From Candidatus Epulonipiscium sp. (lineage in GTDB: Bacteria > Bacillota > Clostridia > Lachnospirales > Defluviitaleaceae): a DNA stretch of 64,000 nucleotides. The stretch spans positions 62,001-126,000 of the forward strand of contig JAAYQR010000023.1 of NCBI GenBank assembly GCA_012519205.1, in the 5' to 3' direction. The notes under the pieces were generated by a model. That model made no database searches and was not told the origin of the DNA. It saw only the letters and a list, made by a program, of their open reading frames with translations. Positions 16,342 to 25,068 of the stretch are shown in pieces (the first letter of the stretch is position 1; each line of letters starts with the position of its first letter). A program made the position numbers and the translations under genes.

Positions 16342-19300
16342 GGTTCCCTCCTAAGTTATATACATCTACGTCTTCTATATTTAGGCTAGAGTCCATAACT
16401 TTTAACATTGCCTTTACCGTATCTAGGGAAGTAAATATATCTACTGAAGCCTCTATAGCTGCCCTTCTTATCCTAAATCCATCTCTTTTAGAATCATTTC
16501 CTTTAGTAGGTGTGTTAATGACCATATCAATCATACCACTTCTTGTAATGTCCAATATATTAGGTACCCCTTCACTAATTTTTTTAACTTCTGATACAGG
16601 GATATTTTCCTTTTCTAAAAGCCTTGCCGTTCCTTCCGTCGCCATAAACTTGCATCCTCTTTTCATGAAAGCTTTAGCAATAGGCACAAATTCCTCCTGG
16701 TCATAAGGTTTAATAGTTGCTAACATTGTACCCCCTTCTTTTGGTATCTTCATGCCAGCTGCCATAAATCCTTTGTATAAAGCCTCATTTAAAGTCTTTC
16801 CAACCCCTAGGACTTCTCCCGTAGAACGCATTTCAGGTCCTAGGCTCACTTCTACCATAGGTAGCTTTTCAGTGGAAAAGACAGGAACCTTTACTGCTAT
16901 AAGTTCCGCCTCTTTATATATATTAATCCCATATCCCAAGTCCCTTAAGTTCTCGCCTAACATTACCCTAGTGGCAATATCTATTACTGGCACCCCTGTT
17001 ACCTTGCTAATATAGGGAACCGTACGACTTGAACGGGGGTTTACCTCTATTATATAAAGTTCGTCTTCAAATTCTATAAATTGTATGTTTACCATTCCTA
17101 TAACGTCTAAAGCTAAGGAAATTCTTTTTGTGTAATCGAGAATCTTTTCTTTTATTTTACCTGAAATATTTTGGCTTGGGTACATGGTAATACTGTCTCC
17201 TGAGTGAACCCCAGCTCTTTCTAAATGCTCCATTATCCCTGGTATTAATATATCTTTCCCATCACAAATTGCATCAACTTCTATCTCTCTACCTATTAGG
17301 TATCTGTCTATAAGAACAGGATTTTTAGTATCCCGTTCAAAAGCATCCCCAAGATAGTATTTTAGTTCTTTTTCATGGTAGGTTATTTCCATGCCCTGTC
17401 CCCCAAGAACGTAAGATGGACGAACCAGTACCGGGTACCCTAATTCCTTGGCTTCTTTTAAGCCTTCTTCTAGGGACCATACTGCTCTTCCTTTTGGGCG
17501 CTTTATATCCAGCTTTTCTAAAAGCTCCTCAAATTTTTCTCTATCCTCTGCAGCATCGATTTGTTCGGGTTTTGTCCCATAGATTGGGATATTCATTTCC
17601 CTAAAGAAATTCGCAAGTTTTATGGCTGTCTGCCCTCCAAACTGCAAAATAACCCCATCGGGCCTTTCTTTTTCTACAATATTTAACACATCTTCCTCTG
17701 TCAACGGTTCAAAATAAAGTTTATCCGATATATTAAAATCTGTACTTACAGTTTCTGGATTATTGTTTACAATGATGGTCTCTATCCCTGCTTTTTTAAG
17801 GGCTAAAACACTGTGCACCGAGCAATAGTCGAATTCTATACCTTGGCCTATCCTAATCGGTCCTGAGCCTATAACCATAACCTTTTTATTTTTGGAAACT
17901 TCTACCTCATCTTCTTTATCATAAGTAGAATAATAATATGGAGATTTAGCATCAAATTCCCCTCCGCAGGTATCAACCATCTTATATACAGGCTGTATAT
18001 TCCATTTGTTTCTGAGGCCATAAATATCTTGAGGGCTTATTTTTAGTAAATCAGCAATCCCTTTATCTGAAAAACCTTTCTTTTTCAAAGTATAAAGGTA
18101 TTCTTTTGTTAAATCTTCTACCTTTGTTTGCTTTAATTTTTCTTCCTGCTCCACAATCCCTTTTATTTTTTCTACAAAAAATGAATCCATTCCTGTAATT
18201 TTACATACTTTTTCTACACGGTAATTTCTTCTTAGCATCTCAGCCAAATCAAAAATTCTCTCGTCATCAGGAACTTGGACTCTCTTTTTTAATTCATCTA
18301 AGGTTCTTCTTGCGGAAGATTTACGCAATAGGGAATATTGTCCTATTTCAAGGGAGCGAATGCCTTTGAGAAAAGCTGCTTCGAAGTTATTACCTATGGC
18401 CATAATCTCTCCTGTTGCCATCATCTTAGTTCCGAGAGAACGTTTTGCCCCATGAAATTTATCAAAAGGCCATTTGGGTATCTTGATAACTACATAGTCC
18501 AAAGTAGGTTCGGAACAAGCATAAGTTATTCCCGTTACTGCATTTTGTATCTCATCAAGTCCATATCCTAAAGCAATTTTGGTTGCTACCTTTGCTATGG
18601 GGTATCCTGTTGCCTTAGAGGCTAGGGCCGATGAACGGCTAACCCTTGGATTTATTTCTATTACCGCATATTCAAAACTATCGGGGTCTAGAGCAAATTG
18701 AACGTTACATCCCCCTTGTATTCCAACTGCATTAATAATATCCATGGCAGCATTTCTGAGCATTTTGTTTTCTCTATCAGAAAGAGTCTGACTAGGGGCA
18801 ACAACAATACTATCCCCAGTGTGGACCCCTACAGGGTCAATGTTTTCCATATTACATACAGTTATACAATTTCCATGTTTATCTCGTATTACCTCGTATT
18901 CTATTTCTTTCCAACCCTTTATGCTTTTTTCTAGAAGCACCTGCCCTACACGACTTAACTGTAATCCATGGGATAATATTTCTTTTAGTTCTTCTTCATC
19001 CTCTGCTATTCCTCCTCCAGTTCCTCCTAAAGTATAAGCAGGACGGATAATAAGAGGATAACCTATCTTCTTTGCAAAGTTTATTCCCTCTTCTAAACTG
19101 GTTACAATTTCACTTTCAACAAGGGGTTGTCCTATTCTTTCCATTAGGTTCTTAAAACCTTCCCTATCTTCCCCTTCTTTTATTCCTTCTATAGGTGTCC
19201 CGATAATATTTATACCATATTTTTTAAGTATTCCTTTATCAAAGAGTTCTACTGCCAAGTTAAGCCCTGTCTGTCCCCCCATCCCTGCAAGAAGACTATC

Positions 19301-19549
19301 TGGTTTTTCCTTTTGTATGATTTTTTCTATTACTTCTACTGTTAATGGCTCGATATAAATTTTATCTGCAATTTCTTTATCAGTCATAATAGTCGCAGGA
19401 TTGCTATTTATCAAAACAACTTCTATTGCTTCTTCTTTTAGGGCTTGACAAGCCTGAGTTCCTGAATAGTCAAATTCTGCCGCCTGACCTATTATAATGG
19501 GACCTGAGCCTATAACGAGTACTTTTCTTATACTGTTGTCTCTTGGCAT
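16328..19549 (-). CDS. carB: Carbamoyl-phosphate synthetase, large subunit
   Basis: The 1073-residue protein has the full CarB plan: two homologous ATP-grasp halves beginning [22 protein letters not shown] and [22 protein letters not shown], an oligomerisation segment between them, and a C-terminal MGS-like regulatory domain from about residue 930 ([18 protein letters not shown]). [20 protein letters not shown] and [18 protein letters not shown] mark the two ATP sites. It makes carbamoyl phosphate from bicarbonate, ATP and ammonia. It overlaps carA by 22 bp. Nothing visible is missing, so ammonia-driven synthesis should be possible, which matters because the partner CarA lacks its glutaminase triad. 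Confidence 0.96.
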   Translation of the reverse strand: MPRDNSIRKVLVIGSGPIIIGQAAEFDYSGTQACQALKEEAIEVVLINSNPATIMTDKEIADKIYIEPLTVEVIEKIIQKEKPDSLLAGMGGQTGLNLAVELFDKGILKKYGINIIGTPIEGIKEGEDREGFKNLMERIGQPLVESEIVTSLEEGINFAKKIGYPLIIRPAYTLGGTGGGIAEDEEELKEILSHGLQLSRVGQVLLEKSIKGWKEIEYEVIRDKHGNCITVCNMENIDPVGVHTGDSIVVAPSQTLSDRENKMLRNAAMDIINAVGIQGGCNVQFALDPDSFEYAVIEINPRVSRSSALASKATGYPIAKVATKIALGYGLDEIQNAVTGITYACSEPTLDYVVIKIPKWPFDKFHGAKRSLGTKMMATGEIMAIGNNFEAAFLKGIRSLEIGQYSLLRKSSARRTLDELKKRVQVPDDERIFDLAEMLRRNYRVEKVCKITGMDSFFVEKIKGIVEQEEKLKQTKVEDLTKEYLYTLKKKGFSDKGIADLLKISPQDIYGLRNKWNIQPVYKMVDTCGGEFDAKSPYYYSTYDKEDEVEVSKNKKVMVIGSGPIRIGQGIEFDYCSVHSVLALKKAGIETIIVNNNPETVSTDFNISDKLYFEPLTEEDVLNIVEKERPDGVILQFGGQTAIKLANFFREMNIPIYGTKPEQIDAAEDREKFEELLEKLDIKRPKGRAVWSLEEGLKEAKELGYPVLVRPSYVLGGQGMEITYHEKELKYYLGDAFERDTKNPVLIDRYLIGREIEVDAICDGKDILIPGIMEHLERAGVHSGDSITMYPSQNISGKIKEKILDYTKRISLALDVIGMVNIQFIEFEDELYIIEVNPRSSRTVPYISKVTGVPVIDIATRVMLGENLRDLGYGINIYKEAELIAVKVPVFSTEKLPMVEVSLGPEMRSTGEVLGVGKTLNEALYKGFMAAGMKIPKEGGTMLATIKPYDQEEFVPIAKAFMKRGCKFMATEGTARLLEKENIPVSEVKKISEGVPNILDITRSGMIDMVINTPTKGNDSKRDGFRIRRAAIEASVDIFTSLDTVKAMLKVMDSSLNIEDVDVYNLGGNHERN

Positions 19550-20595
19550 GGTTTTCCTCCTTCTAATATCTCCATAAATCTATCGTATATTCCGCCTTCA
19601 TCTCTATCTCCAGGATAAAATTGCACACCAAATGCCAAAAGGTTCTTATGCCTTATCCCTTCAATAGATTTATCGTTTAAGTTAATATGGGTTTTTATTA
19701 TATCATCGGCTAATTGTGTTACTGTGTAGGAATGCGCTTGGGATGTAATAAGGATTTTCCCTTCCCCTATGTCTTTTACCGGATTACTTGTACCCCTGTG
19801 ACCGTATTTTAACTTTTCCACACTTCCTCCAAGACTTAGAGTTAAGAGTAGATATCCGAGGTTAATACCTAATATAGGCTTTTGACATATTAGCTCTTTA
19901 ATGTTTTCGATTATCTGTGGGAGGTCATAGGGGTTTCCAGGCCCATTGGATAAAAGTATACCATCCGGATTTATTTCCAATATCTCTTTAGCTGAGGTAT
20001 CCGCAGGAAAAACTGTTATTTGATAATCCCTTTCTTTAAAAAAGTTGATAATACTTTTCCTTACACCAAAATCTAAAATTGCAATATGTTTTTTATTTCC
20101 TTCTATTTTATAAACTTCTTTTGTTGTTACTTCTAACACAGCATTTTTATTATGGGTTACTTTTAATTTTTGCTCTATTTGGCTTTCTGTAAGCTCTCTT
20201 ACTGTAATAATCCCTTTCATTGTCCCATGATTTCTTATAACTTTTGTTAAAGCTCTTGTATCAATACCTTCTAGACCAATAACTCGATTTTGCTTTAGAT
20301 ATCCATCTAGTTCCATTTCACAGCGCCAGTTACTGGGGTAATCAGATTTTTCTTTTACAATAAGTCCTCTTACCTTGACACTGTTTGATTCCATATCATC
20401 TAGATTTATTCCATAGTTTCCTATTAGGGGATAGGTCATAACCATGATCTGCCCATAATTCGTCGAATCCGTCAAAACTTCTTGGTATCCTGTCATGGCC
20501 GTATTAAATACTACTTCTCCCGCACTTTCTTTAATGTGACCAAAGGCTTTTCCTTCAAAAACCATACCATTTTCCAGTATAAGCTGTGCTTTCAT
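19528..20595 (-). CDS. carA: Carbamoyl-phosphate synthetase small subunit, glutaminase triad lost
   Basis: The 355-residue protein is full length and collinear with CarA: the N-terminal domain ([35 protein letters not shown]) is ordinary, as are [14 protein letters not shown] and [12 protein letters not shown]. The class I amidotransferase triad is gone. The nucleophile motif GICLGHQ reads GINLGYL, with Asn245 (codon AAC at 19863-19861) in place of Cys. The HPE motif reads YPG (Tyr327-Pro-Gly329) in place of His and Glu. Several codons differ, so a single read error cannot explain it. Overlaps and spacing within the operon are intact. CarA probably keeps a structural or allosteric role while CarB uses free ammonia, by analogy with ammonia-dependent animal CPS I, which also lacks the Cys. 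Confidence 0.93.
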   Translation of the reverse strand: MKAQLILENGMVFEGKAFGHIKESAGEVVFNTAMTGYQEVLTDSTNYGQIMVMTYPLIGNYGINLDDMESNSVKVRGLIVKEKSDYPSNWRCEMELDGYLKQNRVIGLEGIDTRALTKVIRNHGTMKGIITVRELTESQIEQKLKVTHNKNAVLEVTTKEVYKIEGNKKHIAILDFGVRKSIINFFKERDYQITVFPADTSAKEILEINPDGILLSNGPGNPYDLPQIIENIKELICQKPILGINLGYLLLTLSLGGSVEKLKYGHRGTSNPVKDIGEGKILITSQAHSYTVTQLADDIIKTHINLNDKSIEGIRHKNLLAFGVQFYPGDRDEGGIYDRFMEILEGGKPCQETTV

Positions 20596-20597
20596 TA

Positions 20598-21518
20598 TTA
20601 AACCCCCTGTAAATCTTTTTTCATATCCAGTACTGCTTCTCTTGAAGCCTTTGCAAATTCTTTTTCACTGTATTTGTTCTTATATTTATCTAATTTATAA
20701 GCAGCAATAATTCCCCTTGAAGAATTAACTATTGCTCCTAACCCGTTTTTATCAAAGCATCCTCTTAAATCCTTTGCAGTAGCTCCTTGAGCTCCATAAC
20801 CTGGTACTAGGAAAAAAGTATGGGGCATTAATTGTCTAAGTCTTATCCCCTGTTCTGGATAAGTGGCTCCTACTACTGCACCTATATGACTATAGCCTCT
20901 TTTACCCATAACCTCTTCTCCCCATTTTGAAACCAATCTTCCGACCCTTTCATATATTTTTTCTCCTTCAACTTCTAGGTCTTGGATTTCACCACTGTTG
21001 GGGTTTGAGGTTTTAACTAAGACAAATAATCCTTTGTCATAGGTTTTGCAATGACTCATATAGGGCTCTATGGAATCATATCCAAGATAAGGATTAAGGG
21101 TAATGCTATCTTCATGATATACTTCATACTCCTCATCCTCTACTTTAACCCTCCCTATATGCCCATCGGCATAAGCTTCTGCCGTGGATGCTATATCACT
21201 TCTTTTAATATCTCCTATGATTATTAATCCTTTTTTCTTAGCATATGAAATAGTATCGATATAAGCTTTTATTCCCACGGGACCATACTGTTCATACATC
21301 GCTACCTGAGGCTTGACCGCTGGTACTAAGTCATATACCTCATCTATTATGGCCTTATTAAATTCATAAAAGGCTTGGGCACAAGCTTCCGGGGTTTTGC
21401 CATGCATTTCATAGGCTCTTTCTTTTATAAAACTTGGAATAAAATTAAGCCTTGGGTCTAGTCCTACCACTGTTGGGTTATTGGTTTCCTCTATTTTTTG
21501 TATTAGTCTATCAATCAT
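20598..21518 (-). CDS. pyrF: Orotidine-5'-phosphate decarboxylase, type 2
   Basis: The 306-residue length and the motifs NPTVVGLDPRLNFIP, AFYEFNKAIIDEV, IIGDIKRSDIASTAEAYADG and FLVPGYGAQGATAKD mark the longer PyrF subgroup rather than the 240-residue Bacillus form. It decarboxylates OMP to UMP. It overlaps pyrC by 4 bp and ends 2 bp before carA. Confidence 0.95.
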   Translation of the reverse strand: MIDRLIQKIEETNNPTVVGLDPRLNFIPSFIKERAYEMHGKTPEACAQAFYEFNKAIIDEVYDLVPAVKPQVAMYEQYGPVGIKAYIDTISYAKKKGLIIIGDIKRSDIASTAEAYADGHIGRVKVEDEEYEVYHEDSITLNPYLGYDSIEPYMSHCKTYDKGLFVLVKTSNPNSGEIQDLEVEGEKIYERVGRLVSKWGEEVMGKRGYSHIGAVVGATYPEQGIRLRQLMPHTFFLVPGYGAQGATAKDLRGCFDKNGLGAIVNSSRGIIAAYKLDKYKNKYSEKEFAKASREAVLDMKKDLQGV

Positions 21519-22801
21519 AATAATCCTCCTTCATTTAGTACGAGATTTCCTCTAACCATTGTATATTTAACTTTCCCTTTAACCTTATAACCGTTAAAGG
21601 GGCTATTTTTACTTTTTGATTCAAATTTGTCAACATTAATTTCATATTCTTCTTTAGGGTCTATTATTGTTATATCTGCTACTTTCCCTACTGCAAGTAT
21701 TCCTCTATCAATCCCTAAAAGTTTTGCCGGATTAGTGCTCATTTTTTCTATAAGTTGAAGAGGAGTCAATATATCTTCTTCAACCAAGTGGGTAACCCCT
21801 AAGGGCAAGGCTGTTTCTAGGCCTACTATACCAAAGGCTGCCTTATCATATTCACAATTTTTCTCATCTTTATGATGGGGGGCATGATCTGTTGCTATTA
21901 TCTCTATTGTATTATCTCTTAACCCTTCTTTTAAACTTTCAACATCTTTGGTACTCCTAAGGGGTGGATTCATTTTAGTATTGGCGTCATATCCTTCTAC
22001 CACCTCATCTGTAAGTGCAAAGTGATGGGGGCAAACTTCGGCACTTACATTTTCCCCCCTTAATTTTGCTTCTCTAAGTAGCTGTACACTTCCTTTTGTA
22101 CTTATATGGCAGATATGAAGTCTTACCCCTGTATTTCTCCCTAGGATAATGTCTCTTGCAACTATAACTTCTTCTGAATCAGCACTAATGCCTTTCATCC
22201 CAACCCTTTCCGATACTTCTCCTGCATTCATTACTCCACCACCCACAAGGGTATTGTCTTCACAGTGAGAGAATATCGGGATATCAAACATACCGGCGTA
22301 TTTCATAGCCTTCTTAAGAAGTCCTGCATTTATAACACTTTTTCCATCTTCGCTGATGGCGCAGATTCCCGCCTTAGCCATTTTCCCTATATTAGAAAGT
22401 TCTTCTCCTTTTTGCCCCTTGGTAATGCTTCCAATGGGTAAAACATTTACGATGGCTTCCTTTTCTGCTTTCATTTTTATATATTCCACAAGAATTTCAT
22501 TATCTATTACAGGATTAGTGTTTGGCATACAGCATATAGTTGTAAATCCACCTTTTGCCGCCGCCCTACTTCCTGTTTTTATTGTTTCCTTATATTCATA
22601 TCCCGGCTCCCTTAAATGAACATGAACATCAATAAGCCCTGGAGTAACCCAAAAACCCTCTGCATCTATTACTTTATCTGCAAAGATTTCAATCTTATCT
22701 TCTATAGCCCTAATAAGGCCATCTTCAACCAGTATATCTTTCACTCCATCTGTTCTCGATAATGGGTCCAGAACCCGACCATTTTGTATTAATATTTTCA
22801 T
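21515..22801 (-). CDS. pyrC: Dihydroorotase
   Basis: A 428-residue class I dihydroorotase of the amidohydrolase superfamily. It has the zinc motif GLIDVHVHLREPGYEYKETI, CMPNTNPVIDN for substrate binding, the metal histidines in HICHISTKGS, and IATDHAPHHKDEK with the catalytic Asp. It cyclises carbamoyl aspartate. AGGGGAG lies nine bases before the ATG at 22801, so the start is well supported even though it lies 77 bp inside pyrB. Confidence 0.95.
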   Translation of the reverse strand: MKILIQNGRVLDPLSRTDGVKDILVEDGLIRAIEDKIEIFADKVIDAEGFWVTPGLIDVHVHLREPGYEYKETIKTGSRAAAKGGFTTICCMPNTNPVIDNEILVEYIKMKAEKEAIVNVLPIGSITKGQKGEELSNIGKMAKAGICAISEDGKSVINAGLLKKAMKYAGMFDIPIFSHCEDNTLVGGGVMNAGEVSERVGMKGISADSEEVIVARDIILGRNTGVRLHICHISTKGSVQLLREAKLRGENVSAEVCPHHFALTDEVVEGYDANTKMNPPLRSTKDVESLKEGLRDNTIEIIATDHAPHHKDEKNCEYDKAAFGIVGLETALPLGVTHLVEEDILTPLQLIEKMSTNPAKLLGIDRGILAVGKVADITIIDPKEEYEINVDKFESKSKNSPFNGYKVKGKVKYTMVRGNLVLNEGGLL

Positions 22802-23723
22802 TTTGTTTTCTCCCCTCTGCTAGTAAATGTAGTAAAGACATTCTAATTGCCACTCCGTTTTTCACCTGTTCATTTATTACCGATTGATTTCCATCAATAA
22901 TTTCTGTGCTTAACTCAATACCTCTATTTACAGGTCCTGGGTGCATGAGCAAGGCATCTTCTTTTGCATATTTCATCATTTCTTCATTTATACCAAAAAC
23001 TTGCCTATATTCTCTAAGGTCGGGAAATAGCCCTCCCCTTTGCCTTTCTAATTGAATCCTAAGTCCCATTACTACATCTGCTCCATCTAAAGCTTCCCTT
23101 ATATCGGTTGTAACTTTTGCTCCTAAGCATTCCATATTCTTATTTACTAATGTGGCAGGTCCTGCTACAACCACATTAGCACCTAGCTTTTTAAGTCCGA
23201 ATATATTACTCCTTGCCACTCTACTATGGCTTATATCTCCTACAATAACTACTTTTAAATCTTTAAATCTTTTCTTTTTCTCATATATAGTATATAAATC
23301 TAAGAGAGCTTGGGTAGGATGCTCATTGACTCCATCCCCTGCATTGATTACAGAAGCATTAACATTTCTTGCTAAAACATTGGCTGCCCCTGACATGCTA
23401 TGACGTATTACCATAATATCGATTCCCATCTGATCTAAGGTTACCCCGGTATCTACTAGGCTTTCTCCTTTATTGATACTACTATTTGCAACCCCTAAGT
23501 CAGATACATTAGCCCCCAAATATTGCCCTGCTAGTGAAAAAGACATTTTGGTTCTTGTACTATTCTCATAAAAAAGAGTAACCATACTAAAATCCTTTAG
23601 ATTTTGCTCCCTTTGAGTTTTATTTTCTATCCTTGTTTTCATTTCTTCTGCAGTTTGTAAAATATATAAGATTTCTCCGTAACTCAAATCTCTAATTCCT
23701 AAAATATCCTTACCTTTCAGCAT
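22725..23723 (-). CDS. pyrB: Aspartate carbamoyltransferase, catalytic subunit
   Basis: PyrB condenses carbamoyl phosphate with aspartate. The 332-residue protein has the carbamoyl-phosphate loop FYENSTRTKMSF, GDGVNEHPTQALLDLYTI, GDISHSRVARSN and LLMHPGPVNRGIEL. It is about 25 residues longer than usual. The extra tail, after HLLAEGRKQNE, is encoded in the part that overlaps pyrC by 77 bp. No pyrI regulatory subunit is present. It is the first gene after the pyr attenuator. Confidence 0.94.
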   Translation of the reverse strand: MLKGKDILGIRDLSYGEILYILQTAEEMKTRIENKTQREQNLKDFSMVTLFYENSTRTKMSFSLAGQYLGANVSDLGVANSSINKGESLVDTGVTLDQMGIDIMVIRHSMSGAANVLARNVNASVINAGDGVNEHPTQALLDLYTIYEKKKRFKDLKVVIVGDISHSRVARSNIFGLKKLGANVVVAGPATLVNKNMECLGAKVTTDIREALDGADVVMGLRIQLERQRGGLFPDLREYRQVFGINEEMMKYAKEDALLMHPGPVNRGIELSTEIIDGNQSVINEQVKNGVAIRMSLLHLLAEGRKQNENINTKWSGSGPIIENRWSERYTG

Positions 23724-23751
23724 GACCCATTACCTCCTTTTTTTCCAATAC

Positions 23752-23804
23752 ATAAAAATAAAAAGGCAATAAAGAAATTCAAATGAATTTCTTTATTGCC
23801 TTTT
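23752..23804 (-). terminator. Attenuator terminator of the pyr leader
   Basis: Arms of 20 bases (23761-23780 and 23785-23804) are perfectly complementary around an AAAT loop and are followed on the minus strand by TTTTTATTTTTA. The hairpin stands about 37 bp before the pyrB start and 150 bases after the PyrR-binding hairpin, so it must be bypassed to express the operon. Confidence 0.88.
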
Positions 23805-23955
23805 GGTTGTATTCTAAAAACGAAAATATAAAACCGAGTAGACAATAGAGGACTGACATCTTTTCTACCATGGTTTTTATGTTCCTATATTTAATTAAAC
23901 CTAAGTTGTTTCCATAATAAAAAAACGCACCGATGTCTCGCATCCTAAATATCTT

Positions 23956-23986
23956 CCTTTCCGGCCTCACAGGACCAATTTAAAGG
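23956..23986 (-). promoter_or_regulatory. PyrR-binding RNA hairpin in the pyr leader
   Basis: The minus strand shows lower stem CCTTT/AAAGG, a purine-rich internal bulge, upper stem GGTC/GGCC and hexaloop CTGTGA, giving the TCCTGTGAGGC core that PyrR recognises in Bacillus. PyrR with UMP bound here would favour the downstream terminator. A GTG-initiated 63-codon frame overlaps this element but looks like chance. No pyrR gene lies in the window. Confidence 0.85.
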
Positions 23987-24028
23987 TCAAAATGCGCTAT
24001 CCATTTCAACTGTTTTTGATTTTTATTT

Positions 24029-24057
24029 ATGATACCATGGGTTACACTCCTTGTCAA
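24029..24057 (-). promoter_or_regulatory. Promoter of the pyr operon
   Basis: Minus strand TTGACA (24057-24052), a 17-base spacer, then TATCAT (24034-24029). Transcription would start near 24022, giving a leader of about 300 nt that contains the PyrR site and attenuator. Confidence 0.8.
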
Positions 24058-24103
24058 GGTTAAATCTAACTTTAGAACTGTTTTTTTGATATATAAAACA
24101 AAT

Positions 24104-24131
24104 TTTACAACATATCCAAATATGATATAAT
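24104..24131 (+). promoter_or_regulatory. Promoter of the AraC-family gene
   Basis: TTTACA (24104-24109), a 16-base spacer and TATAAT (24126-24131), about 40 bp before the start codon. It is divergent from the pyr promoter. Confidence 0.6.
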
Positions 24132-24170
24132 AATTTTACTAGAAATAATTAATTGTTAGAAGGTGGCTTT

Positions 24171-25037
24171 ATGAATGATTTAATTCTATATTCTTCTGAA
24201 GGAAAATTCATGTTGGAACTTTATAATTATCATCTTAAGCCCCCTTATGATGGAGCAAAAGGACATAGTCATCATTATCTGGAACTTTCCTGTATAAAAT
24301 CGGGAGGAGGTTTGTATTATGTAGAGGATAAAGTTTATAAAATAGAAAAGGGCGATGTCTTTATCTTTAATAATACTGAACGCCACGGAATACATATTGA
24401 TGATAATGATGAATTGGTAAATATGGTTATTCACTTTGAGCCCCAATTCATATGGAATGAAGGAGGTAATATGTTTGATTATCGATATCTTTCCATATTT
24501 TTTAATAGGGATGATTCCTTTGAAAATAGGCTTATTAGAGATTGTCCATCTACAAAGCATATATTCCACTTAATGCTAGAAATCGAAAAAGAGTTCAATA
24601 ACAAATCCCCAGGTTATGAATTAATGGTAAAGGTTAAGCTCCTTGAAATACTTGTTAATATTATTAGAAGTCTTGAACATGAAACAAAGACTAATAATAT
24701 ATATAATTTAAATAATCCGCAATTAGCTGCCATTAATAAACTCCTAAGGCATATAGATTTTAATATTCAAGATGAAATAAGGCTTAAGGATTTATCACAA
24801 ATCGTACATATGAATCCTTCTTATTTATCTACCATATTTAAGAAGTACAATGGCATAGGTCCTATAGAATATATATCCAGAAAAAGGATTCATAATGCAG
24901 TACAGCTACTTAAAACCACCGATAAAAGTATTATGGAAATATCGGGATTATGTGGTTTTAATAATATGGCTAATTTTAATAAGACCTTTAAAAAGTTTAC
25001 AGGTATAACTCCTACCGAATCTAGAAGAAATAAATAA
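24171..25037 (+). CDS. AraC-family transcriptional regulator
   Basis: The 288-residue protein has an N-terminal cupin-like sensor domain (HSHHYLELSCIKSGGGLYYVEDK and KGDVFIFNNTERHGIHID) and two C-terminal helix-turn-helix motifs (LKDLSQIVHMNPSYLSTIFKK and IMEISGLCGFNNMANFNKTFKKFTGITPTE). An upstream TTG at 24153 keeps the frame open, but AGAAGGTGG fits the ATG at 24171. Regulators of this plan often sense sugars and activate carbohydrate genes. The convergent GH31 gene is a possible target; the pyr operon behind it is controlled differently. Confidence 0.9.
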   Translation: MNDLILYSSEGKFMLELYNYHLKPPYDGAKGHSHHYLELSCIKSGGGLYYVEDKVYKIEKGDVFIFNNTERHGIHIDDNDELVNMVIHFEPQFIWNEGGNMFDYRYLSIFFNRDDSFENRLIRDCPSTKHIFHLMLEIEKEFNNKSPGYELMVKVKLLEILVNIIRSLEHETKTNNIYNLNNPQLAAINKLLRHIDFNIQDEIRLKDLSQIVHMNPSYLSTIFKKYNGIGPIEYISRKRIHNAVQLLKTTDKSIMEISGLCGFNNMANFNKTFKKFTGITPTESRRNK

Positions 25038-25066
25038 AAGACGCCAATTTTTTTATGGCGTCTTTT
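25036..25066. terminator. Bidirectional terminator between araC-type and GH31 genes
   Basis: AAAAGACGCCA and TGGCGTCTTTT are perfect 11-base arms around a T-rich loop. It serves the two convergent genes, which end at 25037 and 25069. Confidence 0.8.
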
Positions 25067-25068
25067 AC

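Noticed and set aside
19528-20595. CarA triad loss as a frameshift or sequencing error
   Set aside because: The frame is intact through both altered motifs, the changes need several bases at two distant sites, and flanking motifs are conserved.
23779-23970. 63-codon GTG-initiated reading frame in the pyr leader
   Set aside because: It runs through the PyrR-binding hairpin and the attenuator stem, has no ribosome binding site of its own and no recognisable product. The RNA structures explain the region.
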